A stretch of 64,000 nucleotides of DNA from Microbacterium sp. PM5 (GTDB lineage Bacteria; Actinomycetota; Actinomycetes; Actinomycetales; Microbacteriaceae), in the NCBI RefSeq assembly GCF_003293595.1, contig NZ_CP022162.1:1209737-1273736 (forward strand). Reading direction: 5' to 3'. Within the stretch, counting starts at the first letter, position 1; each line of letters opens with the position of its first letter. The notes under the pieces are model-generated. The model was not told the DNA's origin, did not search any database, and saw only the letters and a list, made by a program, of their open reading frames with translations. The translations under genes were made by a program, and so were the position numbers. Shown one piece after another: positions 35,038-45,752 of the stretch.

Positions 35038-36653
35038 GTTTCGAGATCCACGTCTCGGGTCACGTCAAGCAGGTCGTCGACCAGACCGTTCCTGGTCTGG
35101 TCGACAGCCTGGTCGCCAGCGGTATCACCGCCGGCGACCCCGACCTGTGGGGACCCGAGGCGGCATCCGAGGCGGCCGTCCGCCTCGGATGGGTGGACGC
35201 GGTCAGCGTGTCACGGCCCCTCGTCGACGAGATCCTTGCGTTGCGCGCAGATCTCGTCGCACGGGGCCTCACCCGCGTCGTGCTCGCGGGGATGGGAGGC
35301 TCATCCCTCGCGCCGGAGGTCATCACACGCACGGCAGGTGTACCGCTGGTGATCCTCGACTCGACCGACCCGGCGCAGGTCCTGGCCGCGATCGACGGGG
35401 ATGCCGAGTCCGGCAGTCTCGCGCAGACGGTTCTCGTCGTCGCATCGAAGTCGGGCTCGACCATCGAGACCGATTCTGCGCAGCGCGCCTTCGCGGCCGC
35501 CTGGTCGGATCTCGGCATCGATCCGTCCGAGCGCATCGTCGTGGTCACCGATCCGGGATCCCCGCTCGAGCAGTCCGCCCGCGAGGCCGGCTACCGCGTG
35601 TTCACCGCCGACCCGAACGTGGGGGGACGCTATTCGGCGCTCACGGCCTTCGGGCTGGTGCCCTCGGGGCTCGCGGGCGTGGACATCGCTGAGCTCCTGG
35701 ACGAGGCGGAGGCGACGCTTCTGGAGGTCGCCATCGACGACCCCCGCAACCCCGCGCTCACCCTCGCCGCGGCCATCGCCGGTGGCGACCCGCGGCGCGA
35801 CAAGCTGGGCCTGATCAGCGACGGCACGCACATCGTGGGCCTGCCCGACTGGATCGAGCAGCTCGCGGCGGAGTCGACGGGCAAGCACGGCACCGGCATC
35901 CTTCCCGTGGTGCTGCTGCCGCTGTCCCCGGAGGTCGATCGGACTCCGGCGGACATGCAGCTCGTACGCCTGGTGGACGACGCGGTGCATTTCCGGCTCA
36001 TCGAGCAGCACCCCAACGAAGTACTCGTCAGCGGTTCGCTGGGCGCTCAGTTCGTCGTCTGGGAGTACGCGACGGCCATCGCGGGACGCATGCTGGGTAT
36101 CAATCCGTTCGACCAGCCCGACGTCGAGTCTGCCAAGGCCGCCGCTCGCGCGCTGCTCGATTCTCGCCCCGCCCTCAGCGACCCCGCCTTCACAGCGAAC
36201 GGCGTCGAGGTGCGCGTGTCCGATCCCGAGCTGGCCGCGTCCGGCACACTCGCCGGAGTGCTGGACGCCCTGTGGGCTCGTCTCGGTCCCGACGGCTACG
36301 TCGCCGTGCAGGCCTACGCCGATCGCACCTCGGTGCCTCAGCTTTCCGGCATCCGCGAACTCATCGCCGCCGACACGGGCCGCCCGACGACGTTCGGCTG
36401 GGGTCCCCGCTTCCTGCACTCGACAGGGCAGTTCCACAAGGGCGGACCGGCCAGCGGCGTGTTCTTGCAGATCATCGGAGCCGGAGAGGTCGATCTGGAA
36501 ATACCCGGTCGCCCGTTCACGTTCCGTCAGTTGATCACCGCTCAGGCGGCCGGCGACGCGGATGTGCTCGTCGCGCACGGACGACCCGTGGTCACCCTCA
36601 CCCTGACCGACCCTCAGGTCGAGGTGCTTTCCCTGTTCGAGGCCGCGCAGTAG
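35034..36653 (+). CDS. pgi: glucose-6-phosphate isomerase
   Basis: 539 residues from GTG 35034. Two SIS domains: [12 protein letters not shown] near residue 85, the phosphate loop [11 protein letters not shown] near residue 140 and [14 protein letters not shown] near residue 198. This sequence type resembles the PGI half of known bifunctional transaldolase/PGI proteins more than classical PGI. Here the two are separate genes joined by a 4-base overlap. It converts fructose-6-phosphate to glucose-6-phosphate for the Zwf encoded next, closing a cyclic pentose phosphate route. Confidence 0.92.
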   Translation: MSFEIHVSGHVKQVVDQTVPGLVDSLVASGITAGDPDLWGPEAASEAAVRLGWVDAVSVSRPLVDEILALRADLVARGLTRVVLAGMGGSSLAPEVITRTAGVPLVILDSTDPAQVLAAIDGDAESGSLAQTVLVVASKSGSTIETDSAQRAFAAAWSDLGIDPSERIVVVTDPGSPLEQSAREAGYRVFTADPNVGGRYSALTAFGLVPSGLAGVDIAELLDEAEATLLEVAIDDPRNPALTLAAAIAGGDPRRDKLGLISDGTHIVGLPDWIEQLAAESTGKHGTGILPVVLLPLSPEVDRTPADMQLVRLVDDAVHFRLIEQHPNEVLVSGSLGAQFVVWEYATAIAGRMLGINPFDQPDVESAKAAARALLDSRPALSDPAFTANGVEVRVSDPELAASGTLAGVLDALWARLGPDGYVAVQAYADRTSVPQLSGIRELIAADTGRPTTFGWGPRFLHSTGQFHKGGPASGVFLQIIGAGEVDLEIPGRPFTFRQLITAQAAGDADVLVAHGRPVVTLTLTDPQVEVLSLFEAAQ

Positions 36654-36677
36654 CGCGACCAGGAGGAGTCTTTCTCG

Positions 36678-38228
36678 ATGACTGCCGAGATCTCGCGCGA
36701 CCACAATCCGTTGCGCGATCCCGATGACCGCCGCCTCAACCGCATCGCCGGTCCCAGCGCGCTGGTGATCTTCGGCGTGACAGGCGATCTGTCGCGCAAG
36801 AAGCTGATGCCGGCCGTGTACGACCTCGCCAACCGGGGACTTCTGCCTCCCGGTTTCGCCCTCGTGGGCTTCGCGCGTCGCGACTGGGAGGATCAGGACT
36901 TCGCGAACGTCGTCCACGATGCCGTCCGTCAGTACGCGCGCACGCCGTTCCGCGAGGAGACGTGGAAGCAGCTGCTGCAGGGCATCCGCTTCGTGTCGGG
37001 CGAGTTCGGCGATGACGACGCGTTCCGCCGTCTGCGCGAGACGGTGGAGAAGCTCGACGTCGAACGGGGAACGATGGGAAACCACGCGTTCTACCTGTCG
37101 ATCCCGCCGCGCGATTTCCCAATCGTGGCCAAGCAGCTGAAGGCGTCCGGACTGGTCGACGACAAGTCGAACAACCCGGATGCGTGGCGTCGGGTGGTCA
37201 TCGAGAAGCCGTTCGGCAGCGACCTGCAGACGGCTCGCGAACTCAACGCCACACTCGAGGTCGCCTTCCCGGCCGACTCGATCTTCCGCATCGACCACTA
37301 CCTCGGCAAGGAGACGGTGCAGAACATCCTCGCACTGCGCTTCGCGAACGAGTTGTACGAGCCGCTGTGGAACGCCAATTACGTCGATCACGTGCAGATC
37401 ACGATGGCCGAGGACATCGGTGTCGGCGGACGCGCGGGCTACTACGACGGAATCGGCGCGGCACGCGACGTGATCCAGAACCACCTTCTCCAGCTGCTCG
37501 CACTGACCGCGATGGAGGAGCCCATCTCGATGGACGCGAAGGACCTGCGGGCCGAGAAGGAGAAGGTCCTGGCGGCGGTTCGCCTGCCCGATGACCTGTC
37601 CACGGCCACGGCGCGCGGCCAGTACGGCGGCGGCTGGCAGGGCGGCGAGAAGGTCACGGGCTTCCTCGAAGAAGACGGCATGAACCCGGAGTCGACGACC
37701 GAGACGTACGCGGCCGTGAAGCTCGAGATCGCGACGCGACGCTGGGCGGGCGTGCCCTTCTACCTGCGCACCGGCAAACGCTTGGGACGACGGGTGACGG
37801 AGATCGCCGTCGTGTTCAAGCGCGCACCGCAGCTGCTGTTCCAGCGCAACCAGACGCTCGAGCTCGGACAGAACGCGCTCGTGATCCGCGTGCAGCCCGA
37901 CGAAGGTGTGACGATCCGATTCGGCTCGAAGGTGCCCGGTGCGGGCAACGAGGTGCGCGACGTCACGATGGACTTCGGCTACGGCCACGCGTTCACCGAG
38001 TCGAGCCCCGAAGCTTACGAACGCCTCATCCTCGACGTGCTGCTGGGCGACCCGCCGCTGTTTCCCCGTCACGAGGAGGTCGAGCTCTCGTGGAAGATCC
38101 TCGACCCCATCGAGGAGTACTGGAGCGCCCAGGGCGGACCGCTCGAACAATACTCCCCCGGCTCGTGGGGTCCTCCCTCGGCCGATGAACTTCTGGCCCG
38201 CGACGGCCGCGTCTGGAGGCGTCCATGA
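36678..38228 (+). CDS. zwf: glucose-6-phosphate 1-dehydrogenase
   Basis: 516 residues. The NADP motif is FGVTGDLSRKKLMP near residue 35, and the active site is RIDHYLGKETVQN near residue 205. It catalyses the first oxidative step of the pentose phosphate pathway. AGGAGGAG lies upstream, 24 bases after pgi. The stop overlaps the opcA start by four bases, which fits OpcA being its partner. Confidence 0.96.
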   Translation: MTAEISRDHNPLRDPDDRRLNRIAGPSALVIFGVTGDLSRKKLMPAVYDLANRGLLPPGFALVGFARRDWEDQDFANVVHDAVRQYARTPFREETWKQLLQGIRFVSGEFGDDDAFRRLRETVEKLDVERGTMGNHAFYLSIPPRDFPIVAKQLKASGLVDDKSNNPDAWRRVVIEKPFGSDLQTARELNATLEVAFPADSIFRIDHYLGKETVQNILALRFANELYEPLWNANYVDHVQITMAEDIGVGGRAGYYDGIGAARDVIQNHLLQLLALTAMEEPISMDAKDLRAEKEKVLAAVRLPDDLSTATARGQYGGGWQGGEKVTGFLEEDGMNPESTTETYAAVKLEIATRRWAGVPFYLRTGKRLGRRVTEIAVVFKRAPQLLFQRNQTLELGQNALVIRVQPDEGVTIRFGSKVPGAGNEVRDVTMDFGYGHAFTESSPEAYERLILDVLLGDPPLFPRHEEVELSWKILDPIEEYWSAQGGPLEQYSPGSWGPPSADELLARDGRVWRRP

Positions 38229-39166
38229 TCGTCGACCTGCCCGACACCACGGTGTCGAAGATCGCGCGTTCGCTCGTGAGCGTGCGCGAGGAGGGCGGCG
38301 CCGTCGCCCTCGGTCGTGTGCTGACCCTGGTGATCGTCACGACCCACGGCCTGCACGAGGAAGCGATCGAGGCTGCCAACGACGCCTCTCGTGAGCACCC
38401 GATGCGCGTCATCGTGCTCATCGCGAATCCCGAAGGCGATGCCAAGCTCGACGCGCAGATCCGCGTCGGAGGCGACGCCGGCGCCAGCGAGGTCGTGGTG
38501 CTGCGCGCGCAGGGCGACGTCGCAACCAATCAGGAGGGCCTCGTGACCGGGCTCCTGCTGCCGGACGCCCCCGTCATCGCGTGGTGGCCCGACTTCCCTC
38601 CCACCGAGCCCGCGGCATCCGACATCGGCCGCATGGCGCAGCGCCGCATCACCGACGCGTCGACGAAGCCCTACGCCAAGGATCGCCTCTCGCGTCTCGG
38701 GCCGTCGTACGAGCCCGGCGACACCGACCTCGCGTGGACACGCCTGACGCACTGGCGGGAGCAGTTGGCGGCGGTGCTCGACCAGCCGCCCTACGAGCCG
38801 GTGACGGGCGTCGAGGTGGTCGGAGCCGGCAGCTCGCCCTCGACCGGTCTGCTCGCCGCATGGCTGCGACTCAAGCTCGACGTGCCGGTCACCTGGCGCT
38901 ACTCGCCCCCGGAGGAATGGGAGCACGGCATCCAGAAGGTGCGGCTGACGCGTGCGAGCGGCGACATCGTGCTCGAGCGGACGAACGACATCGACGCCAC
39001 GCTCACGCAGCCCGGACAGCCCTCGCACGACATCGTCCTCCCCCGCCGGACACTGCGCGAATGCCTCGCGGAAGAACTGCGCAGGCTCGATCCGGACCTC
39101 CTGTATGGTCGAGTGATCACGGAGGGCTGGGAGCTTCTCGGCCCGGCGACCACGAGCGAGTCCTAG
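38225..39166 (+). CDS. opcA: glucose-6-phosphate dehydrogenase assembly protein OpcA
   Basis: 313 residues, full-length OpcA. It begins MIVDLPDTTVSKIARSL, contains VIAWWPDFPP near residue 120 and RRITDAS, and ends in the conserved DLLYGRVI region. In cyanobacteria and actinobacteria OpcA activates or assembles Zwf. It is translationally coupled to zwf (ATGA). Confidence 0.93.
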   Translation: MIVDLPDTTVSKIARSLVSVREEGGAVALGRVLTLVIVTTHGLHEEAIEAANDASREHPMRVIVLIANPEGDAKLDAQIRVGGDAGASEVVVLRAQGDVATNQEGLVTGLLLPDAPVIAWWPDFPPTEPAASDIGRMAQRRITDASTKPYAKDRLSRLGPSYEPGDTDLAWTRLTHWREQLAAVLDQPPYEPVTGVEVVGAGSSPSTGLLAAWLRLKLDVPVTWRYSPPEEWEHGIQKVRLTRASGDIVLERTNDIDATLTQPGQPSHDIVLPRRTLRECLAEELRRLDPDLLYGRVITEGWELLGPATTSES

Positions 39167-39174
39167 GAGTTCCG

Positions 39175-39954
39175 ATGGCGCAGATGTGGACCGAGAAGCG
39201 CGTCGTGATCAGCCCTGACGCGCCGACGCTGGCGGCGGCGGTCGCCGAACGCCTGCTGTCCCGTCTCGCCCGTCGATCGGCCGCAGGCAAGACGACCCAC
39301 ATCGCTCTGGCGGGCGGCCAGATCGGCACTGCGGTGCTACGCGCCGCCGGCGACAGCCCTCGGCGTGCCGACATCGACTGGTCGCTCGTGCACATCTGGT
39401 GGGGCGACGAGGTGTTCACGACGCCGGACGACGTCGATCGCCACGACAGCGCCGCCCGCGCCGCGCTCTTGGACCGGGTCGCGCTGCCGGCGAGCAACAT
39501 CCACGCGATCGCGGCCAGTGACGTCGCCGCCGATCCGGATGCCGCCGCGGCCGCGTACGCCGACGATCTGTCGCGCTTCGGCACGCCGGAGCAGGCGTGG
39601 CCGGAGTTCTACGTCTGCTTCCTCGGCGTCGGCTCCGATGGACACGTCGCGTCGCTCTTCCCCGATCGGGTCGAGATCCAGCTGACGGACCGTACGGTGG
39701 TCGCCGTTCGTGACGCCCCGAAGCCGCCCCCCGTGCGCGTCACGATGACCCGCCCGGTGATCAACTCGGCGCGCTGCGTCTGGCTCGTCGTCTCTGGTAC
39801 CGACAAGGCCGCCGCCCTCGGCCTGGCCCTGGCCGGCGCCAGCTATGAGACGGTGCCGGCCGCAGGCGCAAAGGGCCGCAAGAAGACGATGTTCTTCGTC
39901 GACGAGGCCGCCGCGGCGAACGTGCCGGCGGAGCTCATCGACCAAGACTTCTGA
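39175..39954 (+). CDS. pgl: 6-phosphogluconolactonase
   Basis: 259 residues from ATG 39175, eight bases after opcA with TAGGAG upstream. DevB/NagB fold with HIALAGGQIGTAVL near residue 42, VHIWWGDEVF, and CFLGVGSDGHVASLFP near residue 150. It hydrolyses the lactone made by Zwf. It is last gene of the operon, followed by a strong terminator. Confidence 0.93.
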   Translation: MAQMWTEKRVVISPDAPTLAAAVAERLLSRLARRSAAGKTTHIALAGGQIGTAVLRAAGDSPRRADIDWSLVHIWWGDEVFTTPDDVDRHDSAARAALLDRVALPASNIHAIAASDVAADPDAAAAAYADDLSRFGTPEQAWPEFYVCFLGVGSDGHVASLFPDRVEIQLTDRTVVAVRDAPKPPPVRVTMTRPVINSARCVWLVVSGTDKAAALGLALAGASYETVPAAGAKGRKKTMFFVDEAAAANVPAELIDQDF

Positions 39955-39973
39955 TCGACGCCGCTATCACGCC

Positions 39974-40017
39974 AGAAGCCCTCGTACGAAACGATCGTTC
40001 GTCGCACGAGGGCTTCT
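39974..40017. terminator. bidirectional terminator between pgl and rbpA
   Basis: AGAAGCCCTCGT (39974-39985) pairs with ACGAGGGCTTCT (40006-40017). An inner ACGAA/TTCGT pairing extends it. T-rich flanks occur on the pgl side. Confidence 0.85.
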
Positions 40018-40042
40018 TCGTCGGCCGTGAGGCCAGTGAAAC

Positions 40043-40399
40043 TCAGGCTTGGCCGCGGCGTTCGCGCAGCTGCTGCAGTGCATCGTCGAGGAGGGCGTCG
40101 GCCTCTTCGTCGGTGCGGCGCTCCTTCACGTAAGCCAGGTGTGTCTTGTAGGGTTCCGTCTTCGCGAGCGCGGGGGGATTGTCCTTGTCGCGTCCCGCCG
40201 GCAGACCCGAGTGCGGCGAATCGATGACGTCGGGGATCTCCTCCTCCGCGATACCCGCGGCGAAGTAGCGGACGGTCTCGTTGCCCAGCGCATCCCAGTA
40301 CGACACGGCGATGCGGTCGGCGTGATGGCCGTGATCCTGCTCGCCCATGGGTCCGGCACCCACTCGGGTGCCACGAATCGCGTTTCCGCCGGTTGCCAT
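40043..40399 (-). CDS. rbpA: RNA polymerase-binding protein RbpA
   Basis: 118 residues from ATG 40399. It carries RGTRVGAGPMGEQDHGHHADR near the N-terminus, YFAAGIAEEEIPD in the core domain, and the basic/sigma-interacting C-terminus with KTHLAYVKERR. RbpA binds RNA polymerase and group 1 sigma factors in actinobacteria and stabilises open promoter complexes. The zinc-binding cysteines of some RbpA proteins are absent. The start shares one base with the secG stop (TGATG). Confidence 0.93.
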   Translation of the reverse strand: MATGGNAIRGTRVGAGPMGEQDHGHHADRIAVSYWDALGNETVRYFAAGIAEEEIPDVIDSPHSGLPAGRDKDNPPALAKTEPYKTHLAYVKERRTDEEADALLDDALQQLRERRGQA

Positions 40400-40647
40400 C
40401 AGAGCCCCTGGAATTTGGTGATGAGTCCGAGCGCGACGATCGCGACGAACCAGACGAGTGCGAGGACGACCGTGAAACGGTTGAGGTTGCGTTCCGCGAG
40501 ACCCGACGATCCGAGCGCTGAACTCATGCCGCCGCCGAACATGTCGGACAGACCGCCACCGCGCCCCTTGTGCAGGAGGATCAGGAGGGTCAGCAGGAGG
40601 CTGGTGATGCCCAGCACCACCTGCAGTACGAACTCGAGGATATCCAC
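40399..40647 (-). CDS. secG: preprotein translocase subunit SecG
   Basis: 82 residues from GTG 40647. Two membrane helices flank the SecG loop LLHKGRGGGLSDMFGGG. It assists SecYE in protein export. GAAAGGC lies about 11 bases upstream. The frame stays open to 40722, but the TATACT promoter at 40698-40703 makes upstream starts unlikely. It is followed directly by rbpA. Confidence 0.92.
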   Translation of the reverse strand: MDILEFVLQVVLGITSLLLTLLILLHKGRGGGLSDMFGGGMSSALGSSGLAERNLNRFTVVLALVWFVAIVALGLITKFQGL

Positions 40648-40697
40648 AGTCGAAAATGCCTTTCGCGGCGCCCGCGTCATCGAGCGCACAAAGGTCG

Positions 40698-40703
40698 AGT
40701 ATA
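40698..40703 (-). promoter_or_regulatory. -10 element of secG-rbpA
   Basis: TATACT on the minus strand, with a leader of about 45 bases. It separates secG-rbpA from the upstream tpiA operon. Confidence 0.55.
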
Positions 40704-40735
40704 CCGACGTTTCGGCTCGCACCCGCGGTGCTGCT

Positions 40736-40765
40736 CAACGACCGGGCCTTGGATCCCGGTCGTTG
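40736..40765. repeat. palindromic element, REP-like, followed by GAGCGAGCGAAGCGAG
   Basis: CAACGACCGGG (40736-40746) and CCCGGTCGTTG (40755-40765) are perfect 11-bp inverted copies around an eight-base spacer. The tail GAGCGAGCGAAGCGAGTCAAC (split by eye) resembles intergenic palindromes I associate with many Microbacteriaceae genomes. It lies 3' of tpiA, where it may act as a terminator. Confidence 0.6.
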
Positions 40766-40816
40766 AGCGAGCGAAGCGAGTCAACCGCAGGCCGACGCGC
40801 GCGGAACCGCAGCGTG

Positions 40817-41599
40817 TCAGACGCCGACGTGCTTCTGGTAGCGGATGATGGCGGCGAACTCGTCGGCCACCAGGCTCGCGCCGCCGACGAGCGCGCCGTC
40901 GACATCGGGCTCACGCATGAAGCTGGCGATGTTGCCCGACTTCACCGAACCGCCGTAGAGCACACGGGTACGCGCCGCGGCGTCCGCACCGAGAGTCTCG
41001 GAGAGCACCTCGCGCAGGGCCGTGCATACCTCCTGAGCCTGCTCGGGAGAGGCCACCTGACCGGTGCCGATGGCCCAGACGGGCTCGTAAGCGACCACGA
41101 TGTCCGCGTCGGCTGCGACTCCGGCGAGAGCCGCCTGCAGCTGAGCGACCGAGACCGCCGTGGGCCCCGACTGTTCGCGCTGCTCCAGCGTCTCGCCGAC
41201 GCAGATCACCGGGACCAGGCCGTGCCGCAGCGCGGCCTGGACCTTGTCGGCGACGATCGCGTCGGACTCGTGGTGGTAGTCACGACGCTCGGAGTGACCG
41301 ATGATCACGTAGCGGCAGGCCAGCTTGCTCAGGAAGGCTCCCGAGACCTCGCCGGTGTACGCGCCGCTGTCGTGCGTCGACAGGTCCTGCGCCCCGAGTG
41401 CGAAGGGGATCTTGTCGGCGTCCAGCAGCGTCTGGACGGTGCGCAGATCGGTGAACGGCGGGAAGACGGCCACCTCGACCGAGCCCTCGTCGTGCCCGGC
41501 ATCCTTGAGCGTCCAGTGCAGCTTCTGCACGAAGGCGACCGCCTGCAGGTGGTCGAGGTTCATCTTCCAGTTGCCGGCGATGAGCGGTGTGCGCGACAT
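40817..41599 (-). CDS. tpiA: triosephosphate isomerase
   Basis: 260 residues from ATG 41599. TIM barrel with IAGNWKMN at the N-terminus, [15 protein letters not shown] (His95-type) and the catalytic Glu in [11 protein letters not shown] near residue 170. It shares one base with the pgk stop (TGATG). It is third gene of gap-pgk-tpiA. Confidence 0.96.
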   Translation of the reverse strand: MSRTPLIAGNWKMNLDHLQAVAFVQKLHWTLKDAGHDEGSVEVAVFPPFTDLRTVQTLLDADKIPFALGAQDLSTHDSGAYTGEVSGAFLSKLACRYVIIGHSERRDYHHESDAIVADKVQAALRHGLVPVICVGETLEQREQSGPTAVSVAQLQAALAGVAADADIVVAYEPVWAIGTGQVASPEQAQEVCTALREVLSETLGADAAARTRVLYGGSVKSGNIASFMREPDVDGALVGGASLVADEFAAIIRYQKHVGV

Positions 41600-42816
41600 C
41601 AGGCCTCCCATCCCAGGATCTCCAGCCCGGGGAGCTTCTTGCCCTCCAGGAACTCCAGGCTCGCGCCACCACCGGTCGAGATGTGACCGAACTGGTCGTC
41701 CGCGAAACCGAGCTGACGAACGGCTGCCGCCGAGTCACCGCCACCGACGACCGACAGACCGTCGACCTCGGTGAGCGCCTGCGCGACCGTCTTCGTCCCG
41801 GCCGCGAAGGCCGGCATCTCGAACACACCCATCGGGCCGTTCCAGAACACCGTCTTCGCGCCGCGAATCGCGTCGGCGAAGATCTCCGCCGTACGCGGAC
41901 CGATGTCCAGACCCATGCCGTCGGCGCCGAAGGGAGTGTCCTCCAGCGCGTCGGCGGCGGCGACGACGTGATCGGCGTCGGCGGCGAAGCCGGATGCCAT
42001 GACCGCGTCGACGGGGAGGATCAGCTCGACCCCGCGCGCCGCGGCATCCGCGATGTAGCCCTTGACGGTCTCGATCTGGTCGGTCTCGAGGAGGCTCTTG
42101 CCCACCGAGTGGCCCTGAGCGGCCAGGAAGGTGAAGAGCATGCCGCCGCCGACGAGGATCTTGTCCGCGCGAGGCAGCAGATGGGCGATGACACCCAGCT
42201 TGTCGCTCACCTTCGACCCGCCGAGGACGACGGCGTAGGGACGCTCGGGGTTCTCCGTGAGGCGATCGAGGACGTCGACCTCCTTCTCGATCAGATAACC
42301 CGCGGCCGACGGCAGAAGCTCGGCGAGGTCGTAGACCGACGCCTGCTTGCGGTGCACGACGCCGAAGCCATCGGAGACGAGCACATCGCCGAGGTCGGCC
42401 AGCTGCTCCGCGAAAGCGCGACGCTCGGCGTCGTCCTTCGCGGTCTCACCGGCGTTGAAGCGCAGGTTCTCGATGACGGTCACATCGCCGTCCTCGAGGG
42501 CCGCGACGGCCTCCTGCGCGGACTCCCCCACCGTGTCGCGGGCGAAGACGACGGGCTTGCCGAGCAGCTCGGAGAGGCGCTGAGCGACCGGCTCGAGGCT
42601 GTACTTCGGATCGGGCGCGCCGTCCGGGCGTCCGAGGTGGGAGCACGCGATGACGCGCGCGCCCTGGTTGATGAGCTCGTTGAGGGTCGGAAGAGCCGCC
42701 CGGATACGGCCATCGTCCGTGATGACGCCGTCCTTCAGAGGGACGTTGAAGTCAACACGGACGATGACACGCTTACCGGCCAGCGACCCGAGGGATGCAA
42801 GGGTGCGCAAAGCCAT
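41599..42816 (-). CDS. pgk: phosphoglycerate kinase
   Basis: 405 residues. The substrate site is [11 protein letters not shown] near residue 20 with SHLGRPDG. The nucleotide domain holds [11 protein letters not shown] and the C-terminal [13 protein letters not shown]. It makes ATP from 1,3-bisphosphoglycerate. It starts nine bases after the gap stop. Confidence 0.96.
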   Translation of the reverse strand: MALRTLASLGSLAGKRVIVRVDFNVPLKDGVITDDGRIRAALPTLNELINQGARVIACSHLGRPDGAPDPKYSLEPVAQRLSELLGKPVVFARDTVGESAQEAVAALEDGDVTVIENLRFNAGETAKDDAERRAFAEQLADLGDVLVSDGFGVVHRKQASVYDLAELLPSAAGYLIEKEVDVLDRLTENPERPYAVVLGGSKVSDKLGVIAHLLPRADKILVGGGMLFTFLAAQGHSVGKSLLETDQIETVKGYIADAAARGVELILPVDAVMASGFAADADHVVAAADALEDTPFGADGMGLDIGPRTAEIFADAIRGAKTVFWNGPMGVFEMPAFAAGTKTVAQALTEVDGLSVVGGGDSAAAVRQLGFADDQFGHISTGGGASLEFLEGKKLPGLEILGWEA

Positions 42817-42825
42817 GGTGAAACC

Positions 42826-43971
<1,146 letters not shown>

Positions 43972-43974
43972 CTA

Positions 43975-44604
43975 CTACTTGAGCAGTCCGGCCGTCTTCT
44001 CGCGCGCCGTCGAAAAGCGCTCGGCGACGTTGCCCCAGTTGGCGATGTTCCAGACCGCCTTCACGTAGTCCGCCTTGACGTTGAGGTAGTCGAGGTAGAA
44101 CGCGTGCTCCCACATGTCGAGCTGGAAGATCGGAACGGTGCCCTGAGCGGTGTTCGACTGCTGGTCGAACAGCTGCTGGATGATGAGCTGCTCGCCGATC
44201 GGGTCCCAGCTCAGCACGGCCCAGCCCGAGCCCTGGATGCCGGTCGCGGCAGCCGTGAAGTGCGCCTGGAACTTGTCGAAGCCGCCGAAGAACTCGTCGA
44301 TGGCCGCCTTCAGCTCGCCCTCGGGCTGTCCGCCGCCGCCGTCGGTGGCCGGCGCGAGGTTGGTCCAGAAGATCGAGTGGTTGACGTGCCCGCCGAGGTT
44401 GAACGCGAGGTCCTTCTCGAGCTTGTTGACATTGGCGAGGTTGCCGCTCTCGCGGGCCTCGGCGAGCTGCTCGAGCGCGGTGTTCGCGCCGGTCACGTAC
44501 GCCTGGTGGTGCTTGTCGTGATGAAGCTCCATGATCTTGCCGCTGATGTGCGGCTCAAGAGCTGCGAAGTCGTAGGGGAGGTCGGGCAGCGTGTAGATCG
44601 CCAT
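43975..44604 (-). CDS. sodA: superoxide dismutase (Mn/Fe family)
   Basis: 209 residues from ATG 44604. Metal ligands are visible: His27 in MELHHDKHHQAYV, a second His in GGHVNHSIFW, and Asp and His in DMWEHAFYLDYLN. GIQGSGWAVLSWDP is typical of Mn-type enzymes. It converts superoxide to peroxide in the cytoplasm. A monocistronic unit: own promoter, own terminator. Confidence 0.94.
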   Translation of the reverse strand: MAIYTLPDLPYDFAALEPHISGKIMELHHDKHHQAYVTGANTALEQLAEARESGNLANVNKLEKDLAFNLGGHVNHSIFWTNLAPATDGGGGQPEGELKAAIDEFFGGFDKFQAHFTAAATGIQGSGWAVLSWDPIGEQLIIQQLFDQQSNTAQGTVPIFQLDMWEHAFYLDYLNVKADYVKAVWNIANWGNVAERFSTAREKTAGLLK

Positions 44605-44660
44605 GTTCTCTTCTTCCTGTCGTCGGCGCCGCAACTGCGCTGCGGCGATGGGACATTGCC

Positions 44661-44666
44661 ATCCTA
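44661..44666 (-). promoter_or_regulatory. -10 element of sodA
   Basis: TAGGAT on the minus strand. The leader is about 50 bases and includes GGAAGAAGAG before the ATG. Confidence 0.45.
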
Positions 44667-44734
44667 TTGAGGTGCAACGCGAGGGCGAGGGGGTTGTTCC
44701 CTCTGAGAACGAGATGTAACGGCCTCCGACGACC

Positions 44735-45712
44735 TCAGTCCTCGAGACCCTCCGGTACCGCCGCATCGGTGCCGGGGATGCCGTCGGCGACGGCCTTCTT
44801 GTCGGCCATGGCGAGCAGCCGTCGGATGCGGCCGGCGACGGCATCCTTGGTCAACGGCGGATCGGCGTGGTGGCCGAGCTCGTCGAGGCTGGCGTCGCGG
44901 TGCGAGAGGCGCAGTTCGCCGGCTTCGCGCAGGTGATCGGGAACCTCCTCGCCGAGGATCTCCAGGGCGCGTTCGACGCGCGCGCATGCCGCGACGGCCG
45001 CCTGGGCCGAGCGACGCAAGTTGGCATCGTCGAAGTTGACGAGGCGGTTGACGCCGGCGCGCACCTCACGACGCTGCCGCATCTCCTCCCAGGCCTGAGC
45101 CGTGCGCACCGCACCCATCTCGGCGAGGGCGACGCGGATGGCCTCGCCATCGCGAACGACGACCCGGGGCACCCCGCGCACCTCGCGGGCCTTGGCGGCG
45201 ATGCCGATCCGATGGCCGGCGCCCACGAGCGCCATGGCCGCCTCGCCGGACGGGCAGGAGATCTCCAGCGCCGCCGACCGACCGGGGTCGGACAGCGTAC
45301 CGCTCGCAAGGAACGCACCGCGCCAGACCGCGGCGAGATCGTGGCGGGCGCCGGTGGTGAGCTTGTTCGGGAGCCCACGCACCGGACGGCGACGCGCATC
45401 GAGCAGACCGGTCTGACGCGCGAGCGTCTCGCCGCCTTCGATGACGCGGACGGCGAAGTGGCCGCCGGCGCGTCCGCCGGACGCCTGGACGCGGTGCAGC
45501 TCCGGGCGCACCCCGTAGATCTCCATGATGTCGCGGGCGACACGACGCGCAAGCGGGTCGGTCTCCAGTTCGGCCTCGACGGCGACGCGCCCGGCGATCG
45601 AGTGCAATCCACCGGAGAAGCGGAGGATGGCGGTGAGTTCGGCCACCCGCGCCGTGGGACGAGGGTCGCGCACCGCGGCCAGCTCTGACTTCACGTCAAC
45701 GGTTGGCGACAC
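44735..45712 (-). CDS. whiA: DNA-binding protein WhiA
   Basis: 325 residues from GTG 45712, with AAGGATCGCT upstream. The N-terminal LAGLIDADG-like homing endonuclease-derived domain (about residues 20-200) contains [18 protein letters not shown]-terminal helix-turn-helix (about 220-310) contains [25 protein letters not shown], which I give as motifs only ([17 protein letters not shown]). WhiA controls cell division genes in sporulating actinobacteria and is conserved in non-sporulators. It follows rapZ in the usual order, but yvcK is missing between them. Confidence 0.93.
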   Translation of the reverse strand: MSPTVDVKSELAAVRDPRPTARVAELTAILRFSGGLHSIAGRVAVEAELETDPLARRVARDIMEIYGVRPELHRVQASGGRAGGHFAVRVIEGGETLARQTGLLDARRRPVRGLPNKLTTGARHDLAAVWRGAFLASGTLSDPGRSAALEISCPSGEAAMALVGAGHRIGIAAKAREVRGVPRVVVRDGEAIRVALAEMGAVRTAQAWEEMRQRREVRAGVNRLVNFDDANLRRSAQAAVAACARVERALEILGEEVPDHLREAGELRLSHRDASLDELGHHADPPLTKDAVAGRIRRLLAMADKKAVADGIPGTDAAVPEGLED

Positions 45713-45752
45713 AGCGATCCTTCGTTCGGGGGGTGCGGGACAAAGGGATAGC

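Noticed and set aside
35301..38150. Very long open frame on the minus strand across pgi, zwf and opcA
   Set aside because: It is antisense to three clear enzymes, has no recognisable domain, and arises from the scarcity of stop codons in GC-rich DNA.
40648..40722. Longer start for secG
   Set aside because: The TATACT promoter lies inside it and SecG proteins begin near the first helix.
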